Positions 25,857 through 37,748 of a stretch of 64,000 bases of DNA are shown here, piece by piece. Under the pieces are notes generated by a model. That model was not told where the DNA came from, made no database searches, and saw only the letters and a list, made by a program, of their open reading frames with translations. Both the position numbers and the translations under genes were made by a program. The DNA lies in NCBI GenBank assembly GCA_013396655.1, contig WBMV01004889.1, positions 1-64,000 of the forward strand, in the 5' to 3' direction. Every line of letters begins with the position of its first letter. Position 1 is the stretch's first letter. This DNA is from Campylorhamphus procurvoides (taxonomy: Eukaryota; Chordata; Aves; Passeriformes; Dendrocolaptidae).

Positions 25857-25898
25857 TACACACACACACATACATATATATATATGTGTGTGTGTGTC
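25857..25898. repeat. Palindromic CA/TA/TG microsatellite
   Basis: A run of (CA) passes through (TA) into (TG): CACACACACATACATATATA and then TATATGTGTGTGTGTGT. The two arms are reverse complements of one another apart from one TA/CA interruption, so the tract can extrude as a hairpin or cruciform. Confidence 0.9.
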
Positions 25899-26515
25899 CT
25901 TAATAAGAGGTGGTTTAGAAAGGTATTTATATGAAGTTCATAGGCTTTACTGTGGACTTGGCAAGCCAGTGTTTGCTTTAGATTTATTTGAAGCAGATGT
26001 TAAACAGAGAGAAGAGACTGACATATCAGTAGTGGTTCCATAGCCATGTGAATTATTGTTAAAATCCCAGCACTGTCTCATCTCTAATTCAATACACATT
26101 TCATCAGTGACTGTGGTAATAAAATCTGAAATGCCTCATTCTCCTTTCATTAAAGTCACACGGAGAAAAAAAGATATCTGTATCAGTATGAAGACAGAGG
26201 TGTTCCTGACCAACATGAAAGTATCCTTTTATCTAACAAAAAAAGACTAATCTTGTTGTTCTAACAAGCTGTCTATTGCAGGCTGTGTTCTTTTTAAGCA
26301 AATGTGATGTTATGACACAATTCTTCATGCACTTAAATGGTTAATTGCAAAGCTGACTTTCCAAAGGACAGTGCCTCATTTCTGAACTGAACATCTGAAC
26401 GCACAAGAGAGAGACAAAGCATGAAAACGGCTTGGATCTGGAATTTAGGAAATTTATAAAAACTGGATTAAAATCATGAGTTACAGACTGAAAAACCTAC
26501 CTGTGTTTCAAAGAC

Positions 26516-26549
26516 TATATATAGAGCTGCCTTGTCCTTCAGTGAGTCA
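26516..26549 (+). promoter_or_regulatory. Promoter-like cluster: TATA box, initiator and AP-1 site (speculative)
   Basis: CTATATATAG at 26515-26524 is a strong TATA-box match. About 25 bases downstream lies CCTTCAGTGA, whose A at 26541 could be an initiator base. TGAGTCA at 26543-26549 is a perfect AP-1 consensus. The next 150 bases (26550-26700) are noticeably GC-richer than the surroundings. The spacing is at the short end of the usual TATA-to-start distance. No open frame of interest follows, so a product would have to be non-coding or spliced to exons outside what I can recognise. In AT-rich DNA a chance TATATATA is common, so confidence is low. Confidence 0.2.
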
Positions 26550-26699
26550 TATCCTGGCTGGTAGCTCACTGGCTGGGGACAGGCAGCTGGGACTGGAGTA
26601 TGCAGAGAGCATCAGGAACTGAGGCATCGAAAAGCTCCCCAGCATGGACTCTGCCTCTGGCAGGGGCTAGTTCTGCTAGTTCTTCTTGATCTCTGAGAT

Positions 26700-28576
26700 T
26701 CAGTTGTCTTTCTCAGAGCTGACATGCAGGAATAATAAGGGCTAGTGCTACTACACTCTGCCATCCTTTTTTAACAAGCATATTGTATTGTTCCAGCTGC
26801 TAGAGAGACAAGCATTTTTGTTTAAAGTTACCTCCTGAAACAAGGCACTTGTTTGGGGTTGAGATGAATTTAACAGAAGACAGGTTTGAAAGCAGTGGGA
26901 GATAGGGGCTCTTTGTAAGTCTGCAGAAGCTAAAAGTTCATTTTCTTCCCTGTGTCTAAACAGGGATTATAGCACTATGTTTATTGTAGAACCTTCAGTA
27001 GGGGGTCAAACATCTGCTCGATAGAGCAGCCCACCACCAGGAGTGTGTCTGATTAATCCTGCTGTGCTTTGAAGGGGTGTCAATCCTGTCAACACTTTTG
27101 GGCAGTCTTTCACTTGTCTCAACAATTATCTGCTGTTAACTTATTATAGTAAGAGTTGATAAAACAGCAGGGTTGAAAAGAAATGGGTTTTTTGTTGTTT
27201 TTTACTTTTTTCAGGACACATATGTTTGTGAATTTGCTACCTAGCATATAGTTTTCAGATTAGCCTAACTTCAGATTATGCTGCAGGATGGGAAGTTAGA
27301 ATTTTTATGGGCTCTAATTACACATGAAAAGTAATGATGGTACAGTTATCCATTTATAAATTCCTTGATCACCTGACATATAATAATTTTCAGATTTAAT
27401 GCTTTGTGCAGTGTGGTAAAACTCCCTCTCTTGCTAGAAGTACATACAGTTCAAGAAGGTTGAGTTAATTGCTTTCAGAAACAAAAGAGAATTTAAACTT
27501 TGTGGGTAATTAAATTGTCATCTACAGTTGTAAATTATTTTAATTACATTATACAGAATAAAAGTATAGTTTATCTGCTCTTCATTAGAAAGTAGCATCA
27601 AATAAGCACAGTAAAATCTTCTAATGAAACATTTCCCATTAACAGTAAAAATAATCCATTGGCACTTGTTGCATTTAAAATTATTTACTATAGTAGGAGC
27701 ACAAGTAAGAATTACAAATAAGCACAACTATACAAGATGAGCATGATAACATGGCTAGAGAATCATTCAGGGTTACTTCTTTTCCCTTAAACACATCTCT
27801 GAAAAGAGCACTTCATCAAAAATTTGGGGCTTTTTTATCAGTTTGTCATTGACAAAATGTTTCATTGTGTGCCACGTTCCTCTGGAACACTAAGGAAACG
27901 TTGCCTTGAAAGTGAAAGCACTTGTCTAGAATGCCATTTAAAAGTTCTAAGTAATCTTGCCAATTTAGAAATACAAACAGTTAAAAGTTGTATATTCCTT
28001 TTTTCTAAGGAACATAAAAGGAAGAAAACATTTCTGATGATTACATACACTAAACTTAATTTAAAAAAAAACAAACAAAAAACCCAACGGAACAGAAACA
28101 AACCCACAGCATACTATGATTTCCTGCTTAATTGCAGTACAAGATTGTTTGTCTCCAAATTTCTTTAACCCCTTCTAGAGGGAGAACACATACATATGTC
28201 AATGTTTCGGTGAATCACTGCCTGCAGATAGGCTTTATTCTCATCGTATGGCCTGTCAGTAGCTAGAAGAGCTGGAAAATGCTAACACTATTGAGATATG
28301 ACAGTCCAGTTTGGCTGCATGCAGAACTTTTAGGTCTGACTTTTACATTTAGCTTGAACACAACTTACCCAACTTTTTAACTCACAAAAGGGATGTTTTT
28401 ATTCTAAAAGGAGAATGGCTTATGTAATTAGGTAGCTTATGGAAAGACTTTGTCAGAAAATACCTTAATAAAGGCTGCAACTAGATTTGTGGACCCAGAG
28501 AAAAATTGCTCATTACTCACACTAGAAAATATTTTATGCCCTTTCTTGTCATTTCCATTCTCTCCTAAACTGGTTC
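26700..28576. other. Unique non-coding sequence with an A/C tract
   Basis: No gene is supported. An A/C-rich tract occupies about 28061-28108 (AAAAAAAAACAAACAAAAAA followed by CCCAACGG and CAAACCCAC). The frames 27824-28168 and 27862-28107 on opposite strands overlap it and are low-complexity artefacts at that end. Confidence 0.6.
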
Positions 28577-28710
28577 ATTTATTTTTTGGTGGTTTTTTCT
28601 TTTTTGTTGTGTTTTTGGTTTTGGGGTTTTTTTGGGGAGGTGGGGGGAGTTTGTGTTGTTGTTGTTTTGGTGGGTTTTGTCTGTTTGTTTGTTTGCTTTG
28701 GTTTTTTGGT
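28577..28710. repeat. Large T/G-rich tract with G-runs
   Basis: About 134 bases nearly free of A and C on the + strand. It includes GGTTTTGGGGTTTTTTTGGG, which leads into GGAGGTGGGGGG, then GTTGTTGTTGTT and GTTTGTTTGTTTG units. G-runs of four, four and six within about 30 bases, with an extra GG on either side, give it some potential for a two-layer or imperfect G-quadruplex on this strand. Frames crossing it (28450-28821 on + and 28565-28777 on -) are composition artefacts with runs of Gly/Phe/Cys/Val or Asn/Lys/Thr. Confidence 0.85.
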
Positions 28711-31700
28711 CAAAGGTCCAAGAAGTTTCAGTGCTCAAAAGGAAGATTGAAAGTACGTAATTCTGAAGTTTTATCACAAATATCTCATCAGGTTATCTTT
28801 TTAAATTTGCCCTCTTCATAAACTAACTTTATTAAATTTTTAGAAGAACTTGTAATGAAAAAAAAATCACGGTTGCAAAGGGAAGCTTTAAATTATGAGT
28901 GAAGAATATCATTAAAGTTAAAATTCATAACAAGTCAAAATCTAGTTTAAGGCAGTGGTGTAGTCTGGAGATTTTGAAGCATGTATTTCATTCTACTCCA
29001 CTGTCAAAAACATCTTTTGTCAAGTTACTTATCCCATCAAGAAATAAAGCAAAACAAAAATGCTGATAAAACATGCTGTAACTTCATACAAGTGTGCTCC
29101 TTCTGCTGCTAAATTTTTTGTTGAAGAGTTTCTTTATTCCACTCATGAAAATAATGGATATAGAATAAATCTTTGACATTAGAAAGACACAATGTTTGAC
29201 ACTTCTGGTGTCTTGGCAGTAGAGAACACTTGTACCTACAGGGACCTGTGGTTATTGTGGGAAGGGGTTCTCCCTGTATTCTTGACATTTAAATAGTGCA
29301 TATACAATTTTAAGAGTTTTTATGGGAAAGAAACAATTTCTTTTTTTTTTTCATTCTAAAGTTCATTGTGTTGCAATGAAACTGTCAAAATTTTAAAAGT
29401 ATGTGGGCTTTGCCTTTTTCTACAGGTGGCTTTTCAGGAGTCTCTCTTTTTCATATTTTCAGATTTAAAAAGCAAAGCTGCTACAAATGACAAACACATG
29501 GTGGGGAAAAATAATTAAAATATTGCCAAGATGACAGACATTTTCCATGGGAGAACGTTAAAATTTTAGTATACCATAGTAACATTTGTTTTGTGATAAT
29601 ATTTTTATGTACTTGTTGTGAGAAGAATATAGTTACCTTTGCAGAGGGGAGCAGAACTTTCAGCACAAGAGTTGTCAGTGACATTTCACTTGAATCTAGA
29701 AAGGCAAGTTAGATTTACATTTCTGTAGAAATATCTGTGTTTGTCCTTTCCTCTTATATCTGAGAATATTCAAACATTAATGCGTACATATTCATAATAG
29801 CCTTCCAATGTAGGAAAATAGTATCATTTTGACTGAAGAAAGGAAACTGTCAAAAGGAAATATTTAAGTGCTTGAATTAAGGTCATTATCAGATTAATGT
29901 TGTTCTTTTCAATGAAAATCTTGCTGGTCCAGATACAAATATTTATTAAATTGAGTAAATTTCTATACTTGCCAGTTCTCCTTGGATGAGCTTGTTCACA
30001 AGGGCCTATCTGTGTAGATGAAGTACTGGTAGAAGATTGCAGGGACCTATAGTCAGCTGTGGACTGCCATTCATTAGGCAGGTATACTTTCAGGCCATAT
30101 ACCTGTCATTGGGCAAAAAGCTTTTTTTTGTCTTTTTTTTTAAATGTTGTCTTCTTTTTGTTGATGTAGCAATGTCTTGATGCATTAAAATATTTGGTGA
30201 CCTGAGACTTGGTGTCACATCAATTGCAAAAGTGTAATTACCTCCTTGCTTGTGTATAGACTAAGTTAATGGTTTTGTCTTGCATCCTCCTTAATAACTT
30301 GCTTGCTGGCTCTGACCACGCCACATATCAGGAAAATGCAATATCTCTCACTTGGAATTTTCAAAGTAATGGCCATATAGAGGGGGTGGGCAACGAGCAT
30401 TCTCAGAGACAAAATCTGGTCTGTGGAATGAACTTCCATAGGACTAAGCTCATCTTAACCATTCACTTGTTCACTTTAGTGACTTTGCTTCACCAACTTA
30501 CTTTTCTTATTAAAATGCAACAGCAAGGACTTTTTGATATCAAATCTTTACAGTACTTCTGGAAATACAAGGAAAAAAAATGACAAAATACATATGATAG
30601 GTGTTATTTTGGTGTGTTATTGACGGGTAGTAAAAGTCTCATAATGAATTGGATTCTTTTCCAAAGATTCTCTAAGATAGCACTATTCTGTTAATCTTGA
30701 TGACTAAATGCTGCTTAGTCCTTTCCTTTGCCAGCTATCCTATCCCTCAAAGTATCTGCTTTTAAAGTCCAAGCTCCTTTTTCCCCCAGCACACTCTTAA
30801 AATCATTTCCCTCTTTAACTTATGTGTATGTGACTTAGAATGCCTGTCTTGTTAGCTGTCAAAATTCAGATCCCATGTTTTACCTGCAAATACCCCAGCA
30901 AATCCGCTTGAGCAATTAGAATAAGAAAATGAGGTCAATACTCACAGGGACAGAGCTCTTTTCTGTTTGACACAAACTGTAGCTTAGTGTTCGTTCTTGG
31001 TTGACACTGAGCAGTTAGATATTCTCATTTTCTCCTTCCCTCCTGTTTCACAATTAAATGTGTTGGCTAGAAAGCCACCGTGAAAGGGCTGTCAATCTGA
31101 TGAAAAGCTTTCAAAAGTGTCCCCATGCTAAATCAAGAAGAAGTCAAGACCTTACAGCTTGTTGTGAGAATTGGAGGCAACAGCCTAGTGGAGGAAGTGT
31201 CACTTGAGACTGGGAAGATGAAGAAGAGTTAAATTCATTGCTTAAGAGTCAGGACTTGGGTAATGTCACCTGACTTATAAAGCAATGCCCTTAGTGTGAG
31301 GGCAGCTTGTAGTGCCTGGCTCATTCCCATCTACCCTTTAGTTTCGCTTCAATTTAAATTTCCATCCTGAAACATCATAAATTTTTTAGAATAAAATTTC
31401 CTGTAAAATATTCCAGTGAAAACTTTTCTTCTGTTATTGTTAGCTTTTTGTAAAAAGACTACCCTAGTACAAGACCTTTCTCTCAAGTAAGCTGACTTTA
31501 TTTTCATCTCAAAGGACCAGAATCTAGTGGGCCTTTTCCCTGTTTCATTTGAGGCACAGTTTTTTATATGTCCATTATTTGACAGATCTTGGACTGGCTG
31601 CAGAATGATTTGCTCATAACACAGATGTCCATGGAGGCTCACTAGTCTGACTGTGATCAGATACTGTAATATGTTACATCAGGGGAACACTGGGGACTAT

Positions 31701-32509
31701 GGAGCTTCTACACTAAAAAATAAATTAAGCAAGACAATAGAGACAGTCTAATCTTTTAATAATAGTTCTCCTAGGCTCTGTTAAAGACAAATTCTATTAA
31801 GTAAGAAATGTTTCTGATGAACATGAGGCATAATCTGATCAGAGATTGGTCTGTTCCCTGTGCTGAACCCTGGGTGTCCTGTGGCAGAGCAAGAAGCTTC
31901 ATTTCTCCAGGATGTTCTTTGGCCTCCTCCTGACACTATTACCTTGAAACAGTGACTGTATTTATGAATAGCATGTTTCCTTATGATTACGGTCTGGCCA
32001 GTTCTCCCTCTTCTTCCAATGTGTTCCTCTTGCTTACTTCAGATCAGATTCCCAGCTCAACTGAACTAGGGATAACTTCAATTAACAGGTTAAATGTACT
32101 AATAGGCATCTCACAAAGGGATTGCCTGACATGATATAGTCAAATACAAATGTCAGAATCAAAAATCAATTAACAATCTCATTTTCACTTGAACTGGAGT
32201 TTGATTAGTGTTACTAGTACTGTCAATATTTTGAGTTTGATTTGACCTTCTCAGGAGCAAGATACAGGGCAGAAATCTATTTTTTCCAAAGAGAGAAAAG
32301 ATCTTAGGATTGACAGAAATTCTCTTTTTCTTTTCATCCATGCTTTTAAAAGTTGTTTTCTCTTTGAGTTTTCATTCCTTAGAACATGAAAATCGCCTCC
32401 ATATTTGCTGTATATTCAGAGATGCTTGTACTTGTGCATGTTACCAGTTGCTGTTTAAAGCACATTTAAAGTGTACTAACCCGCAAATGTCAGACTTCTA
32501 CCTGGAGTT
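28711..32509. other. Unique non-coding sequence, about 3.8 kb
   Basis: AT-rich sequence with no recognised repeat. The short frames here (for example 30269-30583 on + and 31349-31642 on -) have no domain or credible exon structure. Two TTTAAAG elements sit at about 32454 and 32465, just upstream of the GC-richer island that follows. Confidence 0.65.
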
Positions 32510-32800
32510 GACACCCTGCTGTAAATCCTGGCCCTCCTGTCACTCTGGGGAGGACTTAAGGCTCCAAGAGCAGAGTAAGAGCAGAAGGAGTGTTCTAGCC
32601 TATGCACTGGTGACACGAGGGGAGCAGCAGAGGACACAGGCAAGCAGGCAGCTCAGTCCCAGAGAGAGGCAATGCAGAGCGAGAAGCAGGAGGAGAACTG
32701 CCAGCAGCAGACTCGAGAGCAGAATACAGATATGCTTGGACATGCCTTTCCTGCTCCTGTCTCCTGACCTTCCTTTCCCCATCCGCCCATGCTGAAATTA
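32510..32800. other. GC-richer island of unknown nature
   Basis: A sharply bounded segment with much higher G+C than its flanks and several CpG sites (around 32616, 32679 and 32711). The + strand is purine-rich (GAGCAGCAGAGGACACAGGC, GAGCGAGAAGCAGGAGGAGA). The longest open frame of the window (32310-32795, 161 codons, + strand) spans it, but its first half is ordinary AT-rich sequence and its second half is Arg/Ser/Gln-rich because of the composition. A shorter frame starts at the ATG at about 32671. Three overlapping frames also exist on the minus strand. It could be a 5' exon with promoter, an old repeat or a local GC patch. I do not recognise it. Confidence 0.3.
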
Positions 32801-35800
32801 CCATAACCCATTTTCAGGGCAGACAGTTGCTTGCTCCAACTGGCTAGTTGTTTCAGAAGAGCTTCATTGTATGAATGCAAAATAAAAGTTATTAAAACTC
32901 TTTCTTATTTCCACTTCCCCCCTCCTGCTGCTTTCCAGCTCCTTTTCTACAGGTTGGCATATATTTAAACCCTGAAATTGTGACACCTTTTCCGTGGCCA
33001 TGTGATGTTCCCTTTTTTACACCTCTCATTTCTGCTTTGGTGTTGCACTCAGCATGCAAATAAGGTTTTCTGTGAGCTTTTACTTTTAAAAGCTAAAATT
33101 GCCACCACCGGTTTATCAGGTCATGCTTTCAATAGCACTAGCCTTCATGATTCACAGATGTTCAGTTCTAAGAAAAAATAAATTGGTATATGGAGCAATT
33201 ATTGTGTTTTTCAAATATTTATTTATGGTAAGCATTGTAAAAGCTCATGTGCTATGTGCTTGTATCTATTTACAGGTGCAAATCTCTTGCTGCTTTTCTA
33301 GTTTGTATTTCATTAGTATCTGGAAGCCCCCGCAATGGCCCAGGATCTTTTAGTTATCTGGACTCCGGAAAAAAGTACCCTTTGAGGAAACAAACATGAG
33401 TATAGTGGAATTCTGAAAACTTTATACTTGTTATCATTTAGTTTTCTAGATGTGTATTAAAGGGAATATGAATGTCAGCCATTGGAAGTACACATGGAAA
33501 TTTCTCATCTCATAAGGCTTCTGATATAATTTCTATTCTTAATGTTGATGGAATGTACATGTTTAGATGACGATGCAGATTGGTTTATTTTTCCCTTTAA
33601 CATTCCTGATATAGTAGCTGCTGTACAATTTCCTGCAGCAAAATGAATGCAGAAATGTACAACATAGCAGTCAGACTGCTTCAGTGTAAGCATGGCAGTA
33701 CACAGGGTCTTTTCTGAAGACAGATTGCTCTTATAGTTGAAAATAAAACTATGCACATGCACATATGTATATCCATTTTTGTACGTATGTATATATATAC
33801 ACATAAAAACAATCTAAAAGCAAGAACACTCATAGGATTTCCATTTACAAAGTAGAATAAGACTCTACAAAGAAATCAACTTGGCCTTATAGGTGGCCTC
33901 TTGAAGTAGCCCAGCACCTTAATAAATTAGGAGCAGGAGCGCAGGAAATGTAAGAAAATGAGACATAACTGCCCTGAAATTTAAAACAAAAAAAAATAAA
34001 TAAAAGACACTTTCTCTTTAGAGGGCAAGCACTGACCCTTAGGATGACATCAACAATTTTATAACATGCTCAAAAGCAGATATCTCAGTGGCACAGCATC
34101 ACAAGTAGCTGTGCACAATATGTTTGCCCTCCAGTAAATAAATCAATGAGAGAATAAGTAGTTTAGCAGGAAAAAACAGAAACAGACTGAGACACATTTC
34201 TTCCTGTGATGCAAGCTCGTCCATTTCATAAAATAAAAAGGGTAGGGTAGAGGAAATAAATGGAACATCCTACTGCTTAATAAATTCCTTAAATGTTTTT
34301 TTTTTTATAAACAATGATATAGAAAACAGAGGAAAGCCTGTGATTCAAATTGAGATTTACATCTCTCCAGATGAGTACTCAGAAGAATTTTTATGAATTA
34401 TACAGTTGTGTTTGTTTTTTAAGTCTAATATGAAGAAACTATATTAGCTTATCAAAAGAGCACTGAGATTTATACTTAAACTACACAAAATAAAACTAAA
34501 GCTCTCATAAACTGCAGTTAACTTGAGAAATTTATCTGCTATTCACTAGAGGATAAGCTGAGGGAAACAGCAGGTACTCAGAGTTTAATCAAAACCTAGG
34601 TATAGAATGTTAAATTAGCACATCTGTTTTGAAATTAAAATAGACACACAGTCATCTGTCCTTTTTTAAAAAAATCTTTTGTTGATTTCTAGACATCTAC
34701 ATCTGCATTTCTAATCAAACTCATATAGATACTGAATATGTAAAATTGGTTGTCTTGTATCTCTGATAATAGCCTGAAGATGCAACAGCATCCCCTACAA
34801 AGGAACAGTTAATATCTCTTATTTGGATAATCCATGGTGGGGGGGAACCCAAACACCACTTTTTGGTCTCAACAGAAAAGTAGTATAACTAAACTTGAAA
34901 ACAGGTGAAGAGTGCTTGTGTTTAACCTGTGTTTTGCTGAAACTTTTTAATTGTCAGATCTACTGATGAGTAGATCCCTTTGAGCCTGAAGGTATGCCTG
35001 TTTTTCCAGATGTTCCCATCAATGCACACTGTCTCTGGCTCACCAAATCTGCCTGCCTAGATATAAATATTTAAAGAGCAAAGTTATTTTCCTTGACATT
35101 TTATTAATAATCACATAGTACCCGTATATTGTCCTCAAAATACTAGGAAAACATGAATCCTCTCAACTGTCTGCAGTGGCTGCATTTAAAGTGGGAAAAT
35201 GCACACAGAAGGGGAAAAGTGTGCTACCACAGGCTCAGTGAAATGAATATCATTGATTCTTGGTTCCAGTCTGTCCCTACTTTGTTGCACACAGCCCAAG
35301 TCAGTAACAGTGAAGAACCACTTTCCTAAAAATAATCATGTAGCCAGCAATACCAATGCACAAAATACGGTTGGAGCACGTACTTGAAGAGTGTAAAAGA
35401 GCCTGCGTTATACCTCTAGAATGAAGTCTTGATCATCTTCCAGAGTGAGTAAAGAAAATTTAGATTCCTAATAAAGGCAGTTCTCCACAAGCTTCCTTTA
35501 TATAGTAAGCATCCCTCAAAACAGAAATCGTAAACCTAAATCAGAAGAAAAACAAAAACCTAGTATCTCAGTTCAGCTAGCTAAAGTTCTGTACCCATAA
35601 TTATTTCAAATTATTTAATATATTTCTTATTTTAATGAAATACAGATTATAAATTGTGTTAATATTTGTCTGCTTAAATGTGTGTGTCTATTAGGTTCTG
35701 ATTTCTATCACAAGGATTTCCATTACTCTCTCAGGCTACCATCAAATATTTTTGTAAAGGTTCTAGTATACTGATCTGCCTGCAAAGCTGCTCAAGATAA

Positions 35801-37711
35801 TCTCTTGAGGAATCAAGTAGATGCTAGTGCTTTGGAATTTTCAGGTGCTGTTCAGTGAATATGGGTAAGGAAGTGATGAAACTAAGGAGTAGTTCTCATT
35901 TGAGAGACAATCCTGGAGTGAGACATTTCTCTCTTCAGAGTATGGGGTAAGAAACAGCATAATAAAGTAGAATATTCCTGGTTGGTCATGGTCATTGGCC
36001 TAGCACTATGTTTCCTTAGATATCACAGTACAGTACTATTTTTGTCAGATAGTATATTCGACATGAATATAGGAAAGGAAAAAATCCTAGAAGTCAGGAA
36101 CTAGTTTCCAGATCTATTTCAGTCATCTGAAACAGATGATGATAAAGAAGTGAACAATTTCAGTAACACAGGAAAGCTCCCTTGAGCCTATAATCAGGTC
36201 ACAGCACAAACATTTGGTGGGTATTCTGTAATTTGTAATGACATACTCTGCAAACATTTTATTAAGCTTTGAGGCAGCTATTTTTTAAGCTCAGCTTTGG
36301 ACCATCTTCAAGTGAATTATATATGTCTCAATGGTTATTTGTTGTCTATCACAAGCTGTGTGCTATCAAGTCATGTGACCATTTTTTCATCTTTTTCAAC
36401 CTTAAAGGAATTTTACTGGATCTGGCAGATAATTTTACTAGACCAGGTCAATAACAGCAGATCAGCAATTTTTCTCTGTCATTTTTACAAACAAGTTTGA
36501 TGAACTAGGAAGCATTCAGGGTGATGAGAGAGACCATACTAACCACTGTGAGTTTAACAAAAGGATGAAAATCCTCTTAAAAATTAATCAGTTTCTTAAA
36601 ACATAACTGTGTGTCTGTCTTCATATAGAAACATTTGCTCTATTAAGATGCGTAAATAATTAAAAAAGTACTTCCTGCTTGTTATTAAAAAAACTCCAAC
36701 CCAACATGAATAACAACAAAAAACCCAATACCTCACAAACCTATGAAGGATAAGGTTAAGTGCTTCAAAGAGCTGTCTCTGCCTTAGCATTGCCATACCA
36801 CTGAACAGTTCTAACACCCTGGAGAGCAAAATGTCTTCTGTACATCATGTTTCGGTTTAGACATCAGCTTTTCATTCAAATTTTCTTTCTTCATTTATTC
36901 CTCACATACAGTTTGCCACCACCACTAGAAAACCTGATCATCTTCATCTATTCAAATCCTCTTCCTTCTCTTTTTTCCTCAAAGCAAATATCCAAAAATC
37001 TATTCTTTTCATTGGAAGTCTTCTTGCCAAAAGGGAAAGCCAATCATTAGAAACAGTGTGAGTACTTTTTAGGAGTAAAAGAAAAGTAGTTACTGATGCC
37101 TTTTAACTCTGTCAGGATATCTTAAATTCCATGTTGTGAAACAGGTTGAAAAGGTTGTGCCAGTTTTACCATTTTCATGTAAAACTATTTAAATGTTTGA
37201 AGCTTTCTGCTTTATAACTTCTGTTTACCTTGAATGAGTGTTTCTTTCTTAATTATGATTTTATTTATTAGTTAGCAGTAATGGTCCATCATCTCTAGTA
37301 TACTTTCCTCACAAAAGTCTGTACTTAATGCTTCAGAGAAAAGTGAACAGTCGATGGTGCCTTTGAGAGGCTGAGATATACTCTGAGGGAACAGGCATTT
37401 GACTTTTGTTGTCTACAGTCCTCACCCAGCTTTGTGAAATATCAGTTGAGATTTCTCTTGCTTTAGTAAAATTAATATGCATCAGAGGTACTGAGGGTAG
37501 TCCGTCACCTTGTAAATCCAGAACAAGTTGGATGAAAGAAACAAAACATAAACTGACATTTAGGGGATGAAGGTGTCAAATGCCTTTGTGTTTCAAATCC
37601 CAATTCAATAGAAGCTAGGGTTTGTGAAGTTGATTTTTGTACTTTATACCATTTATATTATTTGCAAGGGCGCTCAAGTGCTGCAAATCTGTAATCTGTT
37701 TTCCTTAGTTT
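32801..37711. other. Unique non-coding sequence, about 4.9 kb
   Basis: No gene or transposon is recognised. It contains a short TA/TG/CA-rich patch at about 33765-33805 and an A/C-rich tract at 36687-36730 (AAAAAAACTCCAACCCAACA and then ACAACAAAAAACCCAATACC). Frames are short and overlap on both strands. Confidence 0.65.
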
Positions 37712-37748
37712 ACAAAGATTGATACACAAATTGATACACAATCTTTGT
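37712..37748. repeat. 12-bp tandem duplication nested in a perfect 10-bp hairpin
   Basis: ATTGATACACAA occurs twice back to back (37718-37729 and 37730-37741). The pair lies inside inverted arms ACAAAGATTG (37712-37721) and CAATCTTTGT (37739-37748), which form a perfect 10-bp stem with a 17-base loop. This is consistent with a slippage or template-switch event. It is too small to suggest a microRNA precursor. Confidence 0.9.

Noticed and set aside
32310..32795. Longest open frame in the window (161 codons, + strand) as a protein gene
   Set aside because: Its first half is ordinary AT-rich sequence and its second half is Arg/Ser/Gln-rich because of the local purine-rich composition. There is no domain, and overlapping frames on the minus strand are similarly open.
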